From Desulfobulbus oligotrophicus (GTDB taxonomy: Bacteria; Desulfobacterota; Desulfobulbia; Desulfobulbales; Desulfobulbaceae), in assembly GCF_016446285.1 (NCBI RefSeq), contig NZ_CP054140.1, positions 1,903,501-1,967,500 of the forward strand: a DNA stretch of 64,000 nucleotides, written 5' to 3'. Below the pieces are notes generated by a model that saw nothing but the letters and a program-made list of their open reading frames with translations, was not told the origin of the DNA and made no database searches. The first letter of the stretch is position 1. The number at the start of each line of letters is the position of its first letter. Positions 1 through 8,915 of this stretch are shown here, piece after piece. The position numbers were made by a program, and so were the translations under genes.

Positions 1-3000
1 AGACCAGTGATCGTCAAAAGCAGAAGAAAGATTCACAGTGTTTTTCAGCCGAGGATTCTGTCTTTGCCTGTACCGAGGCCGGCGGTGAATGTCAACGAGC
101 CTATGTGATAGCCATGACCGATGGTTATGACAACATTACATTTACTATACCTACGGCCATAGGCGGGAACGTTGATAACAACAGCACGTATAATGCCTAT
201 TCGATTTTTCAGGATAAATCCTTTAATACTTTGGCGGATGCGGCCATGTACTTCTATGCCGCGGATCTTGATTCAGGGTTGGCTGACAGTGTGCCGGCCA
301 AGGGCTATGACAATAACCCACGGCAGCACCTGGTAACCTATGCGGTTGCCTTTGGAGTATCCGGCACCTGGGATCCCAACCGGTTTCCTGATTGTTTGTC
401 CTCCTGCAAGACCCCGGGTGTTGACGGGTGCCCACGACTCGATGATCTGAGAAAAGTTGACTGGACAGAGTACACCTCAACATCAGGCAGCTTTACAAAC
501 GCCTGTCCGGAGTGGCGGCAGTTTAATCCTAACTCACTAACAGCAAACCAGGCACGTTATCCGGTTGATGACCTCTACCATGCTGCAGTCAACAGTCGCG
601 GCTCTTTTCTCAATGCCTCTGACCCGCAGGAGCTGGTGTCTGCCATGCAGACCATCAAGGATCTGATCGAAGATCAGACCGGTACCGCCTCCTCGGTATC
701 GATCAATGCCAACAAGGTGGAGGAAGACACCCTGCTTTTCCAGACCACCTATGATTCCAGCGACTGGAGCGGTGATACCCTGGCCAAGTGCCTGGACAGC
801 TCGGGGCTGGTGGCAAGCTGTAGCTTTGTGAGCTGTGAGCTGGGGTGCAGTACTGCCTATACCGGCTGTGTTGCCGCCTGTCCGGAGGGTGGTGGCGACT
901 GTTTGACCACCTGCAAGGAAAACCGAGCCACCTGCATGGCAAGCTGCACCGGGCAGACCTGTGCACAGAGCCATGCCACCTGTTTGGCAGGTTGTACAGA
1001 CTCCAGCTGTCAGGTTGCCTGCAACAATGCCAACAGGGTGTGCGAGCAGCATCCGCCGGAGGTGAAGTGGTCGGCTGCTCAGAAGCTGAACTCCATGAGC
1101 CCGGCAAGCCGTCAGATTATCACGGCAACAGAGGCTGGTGTGGGTGTGGCCTTCCAGTGGGATGAACTGACACCGCTGATGAAAACGCAGCTGAAAGGGA
1201 AAAACCAGCAGGCTGATGAGTATGTTCTCAACTATCTACGCGGTGATGCCACCTATGAGCGACGAAACGACAGCAGTAATTTTCGCAACTTCCGTAACCG
1301 GACAGGTAAGCTCGGTGACTTCATCAGTTCAGAACCCTATCACTACGCCAACAAGACCCTGGGAATTGACTGGGTGATCGTTGGCGGCAATGACGGCATG
1401 TTGCACGTTTTTGACGGGGAGACCGGGGTTGAAGTGTTTGCCTACGCGCCGCAGGCGGTCTTTGAAAACCTGCATCTGCTTGCCCAGGAAACCTATATGG
1501 ACAACCACAAGTTTTTTGTGGATGGGTATGTCACCGTACAGGATTTGGGGAGCCGGGTGATACTGGTCGGTGGTTTAGGCAAAGGCGGTAAAGGGTACTT
1601 TGCCCTTGATCTGACCGCGGCCGCAGCCCATAAGAACGACATTGAAACCAATGCCGAGGACATTGTCCTCTGGGAGTATACCCCGGCATCGTTTCCGTCG
1701 ACCGACACCATCAGAGACAACCTGGGGTACAGTTTCTCCAGGCCGCAGATTGTCAAGTCCAATGCCACTGATGCCGGGTGGATTCTGGTGTTCGGCAACG
1801 GTTATGAGAGTGAAAATATGCGGGCCGTACTCTTTACGGTTGGTTTAAGCACCGACGGTAAAATCCAGTGGACCCGGACAATCGATACAGGTGCCGGTAG
1901 TAACAATGCAGGTTTAAAGCAGTGTAACGGCCTGGCATCTCCGGCCCTGATTCATCCACAGGGCGACCGTAAAAATGATTTTGCCTATGCCGGTGATCTG
2001 CTTGGCAACCTGTGGAAGTTTGATCTGAATGCAACAGATAAAGAGGCTTGGGGTATTTATTTTGAAGACGCCTCCGGAATAAAACAGCCCCTGTTTCGGG
2101 CCCGGAGTGAGACCGGTTATAAGCAACCGATCACCATGCAACCGGTGATCACCTCGGCCTGTCCGTTAAATGCCAAGGGCTATATGATTCTGTTCGGTAC
2201 CGGCCGTATCCTGGATCCGGTCACAGACTTCCCGGACCAGAGCGTTCAGACAGTGTACGGTATCTGGGACTGGTCTGCTGAATGGGCGGACAACCCGCAG
2301 CAGAAGTACCTTGGCCAGTTTGGCGCATACAACACGACGATGGGCGAGTCATGTCTGGCCGCCTGCAGCAGTACCCGTGGTGAGGAGGCCAGCCCCGGCC
2401 CTGGCAGCTGCATCTACCGGTGTGCCGGTGACGCTGACTGTATTGTCGAGTGTCAGCAGGAGCACAGCTCCTGTGTGACAAACTGCGGGGCTGTGCGCAC
2501 TCTTTCCAACATGTCGAACATTGTCGGGAGTGATACCGCCAACTATGTGACCTTGCTGCGCCAGACCCAGGTATGGGCCGGTGGTATCAATTATAACAGC
2601 GATGGGAGTGTGAAAGAGACGGTTTACGGTTCCCTGAACCTGGATGTGTATGACCAGATCGCCCGGGTGATGTCTGACAACCAGATCAACTGGTACCTGC
2701 CCAAGGAAAAAGATGCTTTTGCCGGCAGCACGAACAAGACAGCCAGGCATGTGGGATGGTTTTTTGATTTGCCGGCCAACGGGGAACGGGTGGTGCGTGA
2801 TATGACTGTGGCCAATGGCAAGCTGATCTTCACCAGTACCATCCCGTCGGATTCTCCCTGTGAGAGCGGAGGGATCTCCTTTCACTGGTCGGTTGATGCC
2901 TGTACCGGCAGCAGGCTGGACTCAGCTTTCTTTGATATCAACAGAGACGAGCGCATCAACAGTCATGATTACATCAACATCGGTACCGAGGCCATACCCA

Positions 3001-3182
3001 TCTGGGTTGCTGTGTCAGCCATCGGTGTGCACGGCATCAGCCCGGCAGTGACCGTGGTGGATGTGGTAAAAAATGCCTATGAACGGCTCTATTATCCCGA
3101 TCAGGATGAACTGGAGGCCATGCTTGGTAATGTGCACGGCACACCGATCATCTACTGGCGGGATTTGGAGTGGAAAGACTGA
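1..3182 (+). CDS. pilY1: PilY1-type pilus tip adhesin / biogenesis factor, 5' end outside the window
   Basis: The frame is open from base 3, before the first possible start (GTG 105), so the gene begins upstream. The first visible residues (AYVIAMTDGY) fit the end of a von Willebrand A domain. The C-terminal half is a PilC/PilY1 beta-propeller (for example WVIVGGNDGMLHVFDGETG near 1369-1424 and GGLGKGGKGYFALDL near 1570-1610). Near 2934-2970 there is a DxNxDxxIN calcium-loop motif like that of dockerins or PilY1 proteins. Two cysteine-rich insertions lie at about 790-1045 and 2349-2490. PilY1 proteins sit at the type IV pilus tip and act in adhesion and retraction control. The secreted protein and FimT-like pilin that follow support a minor-pilin cluster. 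The family call is firm; the role of the cysteine insertions is unknown. Confidence 0.9.
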   Translation, partial: TSDRQKQKKDSQCFSAEDSVFACTEAGGECQRAYVIAMTDGYDNITFTIPTAIGGNVDNNSTYNAYSIFQDKSFNTLADAAMYFYAADLDSGLADSVPAKGYDNNPRQHLVTYAVAFGVSGTWDPNRFPDCLSSCKTPGVDGCPRLDDLRKVDWTEYTSTSGSFTNACPEWRQFNPNSLTANQARYPVDDLYHAAVNSRGSFLNASDPQELVSAMQTIKDLIEDQTGTASSVSINANKVEEDTLLFQTTYDSSDWSGDTLAKCLDSSGLVASCSFVSCELGCSTAYTGCVAACPEGGGDCLTTCKENRATCMASCTGQTCAQSHATCLAGCTDSSCQVACNNANRVCEQHPPEVKWSAAQKLNSMSPASRQIITATEAGVGVAFQWDELTPLMKTQLKGKNQQADEYVLNYLRGDATYERRNDSSNFRNFRNRTGKLGDFISSEPYHYANKTLGIDWVIVGGNDGMLHVFDGETGVEVFAYAPQAVFENLHLLAQETYMDNHKFFVDGYVTVQDLGSRVILVGGLGKGGKGYFALDLTAAAAHKNDIETNAEDIVLWEYTPASFPSTDTIRDNLGYSFSRPQIVKSNATDAGWILVFGNGYESENMRAVLFTVGLSTDGKIQWTRTIDTGAGSNNAGLKQCNGLASPALIHPQGDRKNDFAYAGDLLGNLWKFDLNATDKEAWGIYFEDASGIKQPLFRARSETGYKQPITMQPVITSACPLNAKGYMILFGTGRILDPVTDFPDQSVQTVYGIWDWSAEWADNPQQKYLGQFGAYNTTMGESCLAACSSTRGEEASPGPGSCIYRCAGDADCIVECQQEHSSCVTNCGAVRTLSNMSNIVGSDTANYVTLLRQTQVWAGGINYNSDGSVKETVYGSLNLDVYDQIARVMSDNQINWYLPKEKDAFAGSTNKTARHVGWFFDLPANGERVVRDMTVANGKLIFTSTIPSDSPCESGGISFHWSVDACTGSRLDSAFFDINRDERINSHDYINIGTEAIPIWVAVSAIGVHGISPAVTVVDVVKNAYERLYYPDQDELEAMLGNVHGTPIIYWRDLEWKD

Positions 3183-3200
3183 TTGACCAGGAGAAGAATG

Positions 3201-3635
3201 ATGAGACCACAACAGTGGATAGTTACAATAGTTGCCTGTGTCCTGTTGTTGGGACAGGTTGTCCTGGCACAGGCGGAGATGCGCCGGGATGGACACGGCG
3301 ACACGGTGTATCCGGGTGCTGATGAGTATGAGGGGGTTTTTGTACATACTCACGGGCAATCCGATGACAGCCCGCGGACAGTTGTCATTGATGACAGCAT
3401 TTTTATGGTGCACAGTGGGGCAATCTTCCGGAATGCCCACGGCGGGCCCATCTCCCTGGAGGACTTTAAGCCGCAAACCCCGGTCGGATTTTTTGCACTC
3501 GGCACTCTTTTGACAAAGATGTGGGTGCTGGGTGAACCGGCGGTGGAAAAGAAAGCTGATGACACCGCCGGTGGGACAGGCCGGAAAGAAGATGCTTCGT
3601 TTTTTCGCGATGACAAAGGTGTCTGGAGAAATTAG
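3201..3635 (+). CDS. Small secreted protein of the pilus cluster, function unknown
   Basis: The frame is open from TTG 3183, but AGGAG at 3189-3193 is best spaced for ATG 3201 (ATG 3198 is the alternative). The N-terminus (MRPQQWIVTIVACVLLLG, then VVLAQA) is a clear Sec signal peptide with probable cleavage after AQA. The mature part is short and polar, without cysteines. It contains a stretch resembling a short beta domain (VVIDDSIFMVHSGAIFRN). The gene starts about 18 nt after pilY1 and ends about 50 nt before a pilin gene, so it is probably co-transcribed. I do not recognise a family; a pilus-assembly accessory role is inferred only from position. Confidence 0.7.
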   Translation: MRPQQWIVTIVACVLLLGQVVLAQAEMRRDGHGDTVYPGADEYEGVFVHTHGQSDDSPRTVVIDDSIFMVHSGAIFRNAHGGPISLEDFKPQTPVGFFALGTLLTKMWVLGEPAVEKKADDTAGGTGRKEDASFFRDDKGVWRN

Positions 3636-3686
3636 CAGGTTGGGCAGGAAGGCTCGAAACCTCTTTACCCGCAAAGGAAGGCAGGT

Positions 3687-4148
3687 ATGAAACAGTCAAC
3701 CAGCCGGGGCTTCACCCTGGTGGAGCTCATGGTGACCATGGCCATCATCGGCATTCTGAGTGCCATTGCCATCCCCAACATGATCGGTTGGCGGACCGAA
3801 CGGATGTTGCGCGGTGCGATCAACAACCTCCAGGCCGATATGCAGCTGGCACGAATGCGGGCTATCCGGGAAGGCGAGGTGGTGGCGGTGCTCTTTGAAT
3901 CGGCTACCCGTTCGTACCGGATCTTTGTGGACAAGAACAATAACTGGCTTGTGGATGCAGATGAACCGGAGCTGCGGCATGTGACATTGCCGACCAATGT
4001 GACAATATCCAAGTGTACCTTTGCCTCGAACCGTACCCGGTTTAGGCCGAACGGCATGCCGTCGGTGATCGGCACTGTTACGCTGAAGAACAAGGCCGGT
4101 GAACTTGCTCTTGTTGTCAACCGTGTGGGGAGGTTGCGTACAGAGTAG
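3687..4148 (+). CDS. Type IV pilus minor pilin / pseudopilin, GspH/FimT family
   Basis: The 153-residue product begins with a type III prepilin leader, MKQSTSRG|FTLVELMVTMAIIG. The prepilin peptidase site lies between G8 and F9, and Glu at mature position 5 is present. The hydrophobic N-terminal helix is followed by NNLQADMQLARMRAIREG, which is typical of the GspH/FimT domain, and by a small beta-rich C-terminal region. The spacing to the preceding gene is about 50 nt. Together with PilY1 just upstream this looks like the tail of a fimT/pilVWX/pilY1 minor pilin cluster, whose products would prime pilus assembly. The family call is strong; the exact orthologue (FimT or FimU) is not decided. 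Confidence 0.9.
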   Translation: MKQSTSRGFTLVELMVTMAIIGILSAIAIPNMIGWRTERMLRGAINNLQADMQLARMRAIREGEVVAVLFESATRSYRIFVDKNNNWLVDADEPELRHVTLPTNVTISKCTFASNRTRFRPNGMPSVIGTVTLKNKAGELALVVNRVGRLRTE

Positions 4149-4197
4149 GAGAATACCGTGGTCGCCCCTGAAATATGGCATGGAAAATCAACTTTTT

Positions 4198-4231
4198 CAC
4201 CCCTGATCACCGCTGTGACAGGGGTGTTTTT
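4198..4231 (+). terminator. Intrinsic terminator after the pilin cluster
   Basis: Arms CACCCCTG (4198-4205) and CAGGGGTG (4219-4226) are perfect complements around a 13-nt loop and are followed by TTTTTG. It lies about 50 nt after the pilin stop codon and separates the pilus cluster from sat. Confidence 0.8.
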
Positions 4232-4307
4232 GTCTATAAATATATGGGTATCTATGCAAACGATGGGTCTCATCATTTTTGCTGATTATTTTCATGAGTT
4301 TTTTTTC

Positions 4308-4336
4308 TTGACTTCCGGGGTACTTCCTTATAAATA
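4308..4336 (+). promoter_or_regulatory. Candidate sigma-70 promoter of sat
   Basis: TTGACT (4308-4313) and TAAATA (4331-4336) are separated by 17 nt; an overlapping TATAAA begins at 4329 with a shorter spacer. The surroundings are AT-rich, as expected for a strongly expressed gene. A start near 4343 would give a leader of about 100 nt that contains the two hairpins described below. Confidence 0.45.
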
Positions 4337-4342
4337 TCTTGT

Positions 4343-4397
4343 AAACTGAATGAAGGTTCAGTTTTTTGCCCAGGGAGTAATCCGGTTTTTAACCGGA
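4343..4397 (+). promoter_or_regulatory. Structured sat leader: two hairpins, the first terminator-like
   Basis: The first hairpin pairs AAACTGAA (4343-4350) with TTCAGTTT (4357-4364) around a 6-nt loop and merges into a run of six T (4362-4367), so it resembles a weak intrinsic terminator or attenuator. The second pairs TCCGGTT (4381-4387) with AACCGGA (4391-4397) around TTT. Both lie between the proposed promoter and the sat ribosome-binding site. No known riboswitch class is recognised; an RNA-stabilising role is equally possible. Confidence 0.4.
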
Positions 4398-4449
4398 ATT
4401 AAAGTAGGTTTAATATTCTCACCAGAATACAACCAGAGAGGAAAAAAGA

Positions 4450-5730
4450 ATGAGTTCAAAATTGGTAGCACCCCACGGTGGTAAAGGTCTTGTGTGTGCC
4501 TTGCTTGAAGGTGCCGAGCGTGAAGCGGAGTTGAAAAAAGCTGCAGGCCTGAAGCAGGTAGAAGTGACTGATCGCGCCAAAGGCGACCTGATCATGATGG
4601 GTATCGGCGGTTTTTCTCCGCTCTCTGGATTTATGACCAAAGCTGACTGGAAGGGTGTTTGTGAGAATTTCCAGATGGCAGACGGTACGTTCTGGCCGGT
4701 ACCGATCACCCTGGATGTTTCCACAGAAGATGCTGCCGGTATCAATGTCGGCGATGAGATTGCCCTTGTCAACAAAGGCAAGACATACGCCACCATGAAG
4801 ATCACCGAGAAGTTCGAGATGACTGAAGCTGATAAACGCTGGGAGTGCGAGAAGGTCTTTAAGGGCCAGGGCGAAGAGTCAGCGGATGATAAATTCTGGG
4901 AGATCGCACCTGAAGACCACCCCGGCGTTATCATGGTAATGAACCAGAAGGAATTCAACCTGGCAGGCCCGGTTAAAGTACTGTCCGAAGGTGAGTATCC
5001 TGCCGAGTATCCCGGCATCTACCTGAAACCTGTTGAGGTTCGCGCCATGTTTGACGAGCGTGGCTGGGCAAACGTTGCCGCCCTGCAGCTGCGTAACCCC
5101 ATGCACCGTTCCCATGAGTTTCTTGCCAAGATCGCCATTGAGGTGTGTGACGGTGTGCTGATTCACAGCCTGATCGGTAACCTGAAGCCTGGTGACATTC
5201 CTGCTGACACCCGTATCGAGGCCATCAAAATTCTGATTGACCACTACTTTGTGAAAGAGCATGTCATCAATGCCGGTTATCCGCTGGATATGCGCTATGC
5301 CGGTCCGCGTGAAGGTCTGCTCCATGCTACCTTCCGTCAGAACTACGGTGTCAACAACATGCTGATCGGTCGTGACCATGCCGGCGTGGGTGACTTTTAC
5401 GGCCTGTTCGAAGCACAGGAGATCTTTGATCGCATTCCCAAAACCGGTGATCCCGGCAAGGATCTGCAGTGCAAGCCGATGAAGATCGACTGGACATTCT
5501 ACTGCCATAAGTGCGATGGTATGGCCTCTCTGCGTACCTGCCCGCACAGTAAGGAAGATCGTGTTATCCTGTCCGGAACAAAACTCCGCAAGGCCCTGTC
5601 CGAAGGCGCCCCGGTAGTTGACCACTTTGGTCGTGACGAGGTTCTTGTTCTGCTTCGCAAGTACTACGCCGGTCTCACCGAGAAGGTTGAAGTGAAGATG
5701 CAGAGCCACGCTGCAGGTAGCGCAATGTAA
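4450..5730 (+). CDS. sat: Sulfate adenylyltransferase (ATP sulfurylase), dissimilatory type
   Basis: The 426-residue enzyme catalyses sulfate + ATP to adenylylsulfate (APS) + pyrophosphate, the activation step of dissimilatory sulfate reduction in the cytoplasm. Diagnostic motifs are [11 protein letters not shown] (the QxRNPxHxxHE nucleotide-binding motif), GNLKPGD, GRDHAG and ILSGTKLR. A metal site typical of prokaryotic Sat is visible as [17 protein letters not shown]. The start is set by GAGAGGA about 7 nt upstream. The gene stands alone between two terminators; aprAB, qmoABC and pyrophosphatase genes are not in the window. It is the strongest physiological marker here. Confidence 0.97.
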   Translation: MSSKLVAPHGGKGLVCALLEGAEREAELKKAAGLKQVEVTDRAKGDLIMMGIGGFSPLSGFMTKADWKGVCENFQMADGTFWPVPITLDVSTEDAAGINVGDEIALVNKGKTYATMKITEKFEMTEADKRWECEKVFKGQGEESADDKFWEIAPEDHPGVIMVMNQKEFNLAGPVKVLSEGEYPAEYPGIYLKPVEVRAMFDERGWANVAALQLRNPMHRSHEFLAKIAIEVCDGVLIHSLIGNLKPGDIPADTRIEAIKILIDHYFVKEHVINAGYPLDMRYAGPREGLLHATFRQNYGVNNMLIGRDHAGVGDFYGLFEAQEIFDRIPKTGDPGKDLQCKPMKIDWTFYCHKCDGMASLRTCPHSKEDRVILSGTKLRKALSEGAPVVDHFGRDEVLVLLRKYYAGLTEKVEVKMQSHAAGSAM

Positions 5731-5757
5731 GTTCTGATCGTATTGACTCCGGTTCTG

Positions 5758-5793
5758 AAAGGAGATGTCGCATTGGCGGCATCTCCTTTTTTT
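5758..5793 (+). terminator. Intrinsic terminator of sat
   Basis: A 10-bp stem pairs GGAGATGTCG (5761-5770) with CGGCATCTCC (5777-5786), with one T-G wobble, a CATTGG loop and seven T residues at 5787-5793. It follows the sat stop codon by about 30 nt. Confidence 0.92.
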
Positions 5794-5862
5794 GTTACAG
5801 TAAAGGGGCTGTGAGCAGGACCGATACAGGACGATACTCGATATCAGAGGAAGGAAAAAGAT

Positions 5863-6942
5863 ATGGTGAAGCAGACGATAGAGGTTGGACTTGGTGAGCG
5901 GAGTTATCCGATCGCCATTGGTCCCGGAGTTTTGAGTCAAATCGGCGGTCTGCTGAAAACAGCGGGCATTGCCGGACGATACGGAATAATCAGTGACGAT
6001 CGGGTGGCTGCACTCTATGGCAACACTGTGCTGGCGGCCCTTGTAGAAAACGGTGTGCGCGCTGATCTTTTTACCTTTCCTCACGGAGAGGCGAGCAAGT
6101 GTTTACAGACAGTGGAGGAGTTGGCCGGCAGACTTGCAGCCTCTGGTTTTGATCGTACCTCCGGACTTATTGCCCTTGGTGGTGGTGTTGTCGGCGATAT
6201 CACCGGATTTCTGGCATCCATTTACATGCGCGGCATTCCCTTTGTACAGATTCCAACCAGCCTGCTCGCCCAGGTCGACAGTTCGGTGGGCGGAAAAACC
6301 GGTGTTGATCTTACTCAGGGAAAGAACCTGATCGGCACCTTTTACCAGCCGCGTGCGGTCTATATTGACACCGAGGTCTTGCAGACCCTGCCGGAAGAGG
6401 AGTTTCTGGGGGGGATGGCCGAGGTCATTAAGTACGGGGCCTCAATCGATGCTGATTTTTTCCATTGGCTGCGTGAACAGCGTGATGCGATTGTGGCGCT
6501 TGATCCTGCGGTGATTGTCCCGATGATCCGGCGTTGCTGTGAAATGAAGGCGGCAGTGGTGGAACAGGATGAACAGGAGAGCGGTCTGCGCCGGATCCTG
6601 AATTTCGGGCATACCATCGGTCATGCTGTTGAAGCGGTTTCCGGCTACGCGTTGAACCATGGTTTTGCCGTTGCCATCGGCATGCGTGCGGTTGCCGAGC
6701 TGGCGGTTCGCAGCGGCCGTGCCTCGTCAGCAACGGCTGAGCAGATTGAGGCACTGTTGCATCTCTACGGCCTGCCGGTGGCAATACCTGCTCAATACGA
6801 TCGTGCAGCACTGCGGCAGTTCATGCGTGCAGACAAAAAGGCCAGCAATGGCCGCCTTGTCTTTGTACTGCCTGTTGCCCTTGGCAAGGTCGATATAACC
6901 GACCGGATCGATGAAGCAGCACTTGATGCCGTGTTGGCATAG
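5863..6942 (+). CDS. aroB: 3-dehydroquinate synthase
   Basis: The 359-residue cytoplasmic enzyme converts DAHP to 3-dehydroquinate, the second step of the shikimate pathway, using NAD and a divalent metal. Signature blocks are GGGVVGD (residues 106-112, nucleotide binding), PTSLLAQVDSSVGGKTG (131-147), the metal-site motif HTIGHAVE near 250, and RADKK near 325. Length and order match the family. The start is supported by GAGGAAGG upstream. No other shikimate genes are adjacent, and the gene is followed by 243 nt before the next large frame. Confidence 0.96.
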   Translation: MVKQTIEVGLGERSYPIAIGPGVLSQIGGLLKTAGIAGRYGIISDDRVAALYGNTVLAALVENGVRADLFTFPHGEASKCLQTVEELAGRLAASGFDRTSGLIALGGGVVGDITGFLASIYMRGIPFVQIPTSLLAQVDSSVGGKTGVDLTQGKNLIGTFYQPRAVYIDTEVLQTLPEEEFLGGMAEVIKYGASIDADFFHWLREQRDAIVALDPAVIVPMIRRCCEMKAAVVEQDEQESGLRRILNFGHTIGHAVEAVSGYALNHGFAVAIGMRAVAELAVRSGRASSATAEQIEALLHLYGLPVAIPAQYDRAALRQFMRADKKASNGRLVFVLPVALGKVDITDRIDEAALDAVLA

Positions 6943-7093
6943 AACCGTATCCAGCGGTCAACGGTCCTGCATACACTGGTTGGCGGCACGGTTATTGTGG
7001 AGTTGTCCTGTGCTGTCGGGCCGGTTATCGGCACGTAAGCATCCATGTTGCTCTGCTGTCTGTGACGCATCTTTTATTGTAAGAAAAGAAACG

Positions 7094-7189
7094 ATGTCCG
7101 CAGTGCATCACCTGTTTGTGCCCAAAAGCAAAGAAGAACATTCCATTGATCTGCTGACGAACAATCCGCCGGTGAGGGAGGGGATATGA
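7094..7189 (+). CDS. Possible 31-codon leader ORF overlapping the PFK-2-like gene
   Basis: ATG 7094 opens a 31-codon frame (MSAVHHLFVPKSKEEHSIDL, then LTNNPPVREGI). Its TGA overlaps the ATG of the next gene in an ATGA arrangement at 7186-7189. The upstream AAGAAAAGAAACG is a weak ribosome-binding site. It could be a translationally coupled leader peptide or chance. No family is recognised. Confidence 0.2.
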   Translation: MSAVHHLFVPKSKEEHSIDLLTNNPPVREGI

Positions 7190-8427
7190 AACGAAAGCTG
7201 GTGATTGTGATGATGGGATTACCGGCCCGCGGTAAATCAACCATGGCGCGCAAACTCGGGCGCACGCTTGAACTTGACGGGGTCCGCGTACGGATCTTCA
7301 ACAATGGTGAATTGCGGCGGCGTCTTGACAGCGGTACTGATACCTCTTCTGCTGCATTCTTTTCACCTGCCAACATCCAGGGGGTTGAGATGCGGGAGCG
7401 GATCGCCCAGATGAATATCGAGGCGGCACAGACGTTCTTCAGTGAAGGCGGCGAGGTTGCGATCATGGATGCCAGCAACGTGACCAGACGCCGTCGGCAG
7501 CATGTTGCCGACTCGTTTCCCGGGGTGCCGCTGTGTTATATCGAATGCCTCAACGCCGACGAAGAGGCGCTGGAGGCTAATCTGGAACGTAAGGTCCGCT
7601 TGAAGGAATTTCAGCACCTGACCCATGATCAGGCTCTGGAGAGCTTTATTCAGCGCATCCGCTCTTATGAATCGATTTACGAACCCCTTGACGCTGAGAC
7701 CAACCGTATTGTTGTTGACTCCTTTGAATCCTGTATCCTGCAGGAGCACATCACCGATGTGTTGCCGTATTACGACCGGATCCGTGATATTCTCACCACC
7801 CGGGTCGTTCGCAACCTCTTTCTGGTCCGACACGGTGAAACCCTGTTTAATCAGGAGGATCGCATTGGTGGCGATTCGGATCTGACCGGCAAGGGACGTG
7901 AACAGGCAAATGCCCTGGCCGAACATTTTGCCACGGTGCGTATCCCTATTATTTTTACCAGCAACTATAAGCGGACACTGCAGACCGCCACACCGATAGC
8001 CGAGCGACAGCACCCCTGTTCAATTATTGCTCTGCCGGAATTCAATGAGATTTACGCCGGGCAGTGTGAAGGCATGACCTATGAGGAGGTTCGGCAACAG
8101 ATGCCGGATGTGGCGAAAGAACGGGGCCGCAACAAGTACAGCTATGTCTATCCGGATGGAGAGGGGTACATGACCATGGAGGAACGGGTGCTGCGCGGCC
8201 TGAAAAAGGTATTTTTCCTGAACAACTACAGTGAAAATATCATGATCGTCGGTCACCGTGCGGTCAACCGGGTGATCTTATCCTGTTTTTTATCCCGCCA
8301 GGAAGAGGAGATCCCGTACATCTATATGCCGCAGGACCGTTATTATCATATCCAGATAGATCCGCATAAACGGATCTTTGAGCTCATTGCGTACCGAAGT
8401 ATCGTTTCAGGCGGTATCAGCTGGTAA
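7186..8427 (+). CDS. Bifunctional 6-phosphofructo-2-kinase / fructose-2,6-bisphosphatase-like protein
   Basis: The 413-residue protein has two domains. Residues 1-205 are a P-loop kinase of the 6PF2K family: Walker A GLPARGKST at 11-19, DASNVT at 95-100, and the RIRSYESIYEPL block near 157-168. Residues 206-413 are a histidine-phosphatase domain with RHGET (215-219), a second-half GHR (356-358) and an acidic residue within EFNEIYAGQCEG. This domain order matches eukaryotic PFK-2/FBPase-2, which makes and degrades the regulator fructose 2,6-bisphosphate. GGGAGGGG precedes the ATG. The domain call is firm. Whether the bacterial protein handles fructose 2,6-bisphosphate or another phosphorylated substrate is not shown by the sequence. 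Confidence 0.85.
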   Translation: MKRKLVIVMMGLPARGKSTMARKLGRTLELDGVRVRIFNNGELRRRLDSGTDTSSAAFFSPANIQGVEMRERIAQMNIEAAQTFFSEGGEVAIMDASNVTRRRRQHVADSFPGVPLCYIECLNADEEALEANLERKVRLKEFQHLTHDQALESFIQRIRSYESIYEPLDAETNRIVVDSFESCILQEHITDVLPYYDRIRDILTTRVVRNLFLVRHGETLFNQEDRIGGDSDLTGKGREQANALAEHFATVRIPIIFTSNYKRTLQTATPIAERQHPCSIIALPEFNEIYAGQCEGMTYEEVRQQMPDVAKERGRNKYSYVYPDGEGYMTMEERVLRGLKKVFFLNNYSENIMIVGHRAVNRVILSCFLSRQEEEIPYIYMPQDRYYHIQIDPHKRIFELIAYRSIVSGGISW

Positions 8428-8458
8428 GGGTATTGATAAGCCGGCCGAGACGGCCGTG

Positions 8459-8809
8459 TCACTGCAGGGTGATGGTGTCATCCTGTGTGTACCCGTGACG
8501 AACACCGTGTTTCCTTTCCTTTTCAAGGAGATGGTTTCTGGCCTCTTCTTCAGAGATACCCATGTGTTTCGCCAGATCGTAAAGGGTATAGCAGGGATCA
8601 CCGTCCGGACTGAATCCGCGCGGTTTAAGATCTGGAAACTGTTCGCTGGTTGCGTGCCCGCCGGCCTGTTGAAGGAGTTCTTTGATTTCCGGCGGTCCGT
8701 AAATCAACAGCCATTCCACTGCAGAAGCCCATATTTCACTGTCCACAGTCGGATGCGCCAGGATTGCCATGGCCGATTCCACTGTCCATTCTGACTGAAA
8801 TGTCGTCAT
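8459..8809 (-). CDS. Conserved-looking hypothetical protein, 116 aa, with a helix-turn-helix-like segment
   Basis: The start codon at 8809 is preceded by GAGAGGGA at good spacing. The protein is rich in W and acidic residues at the N-terminus. Near residues 74-95 it has YTLYDLAKHMGISEEEARNH, which resembles a winged or tri-helical DNA-binding motif. It is convergent with the PFK-2-like gene and divergent from the SPFH gene. I do not recognise the family; the HTH-like reading is an inference from residue pattern. Confidence 0.6.
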   Translation of the reverse strand: MTTFQSEWTVESAMAILAHPTVDSEIWASAVEWLLIYGPPEIKELLQQAGGHATSEQFPDLKPRGFSPDGDPCYTLYDLAKHMGISEEEARNHLLEKERKHGVRHGYTQDDTITLQ

Positions 8810-8915
8810 CTTGTTGTCCCTCTCTGCTTGAGAATAGCAGCGCCGGTTGTTTCAGCAGCTGTGGAGCACTGTTTCCTGCCGGATGTGCTTTTTGGCTGCA
8901 AAGATCTCTTTGTCT

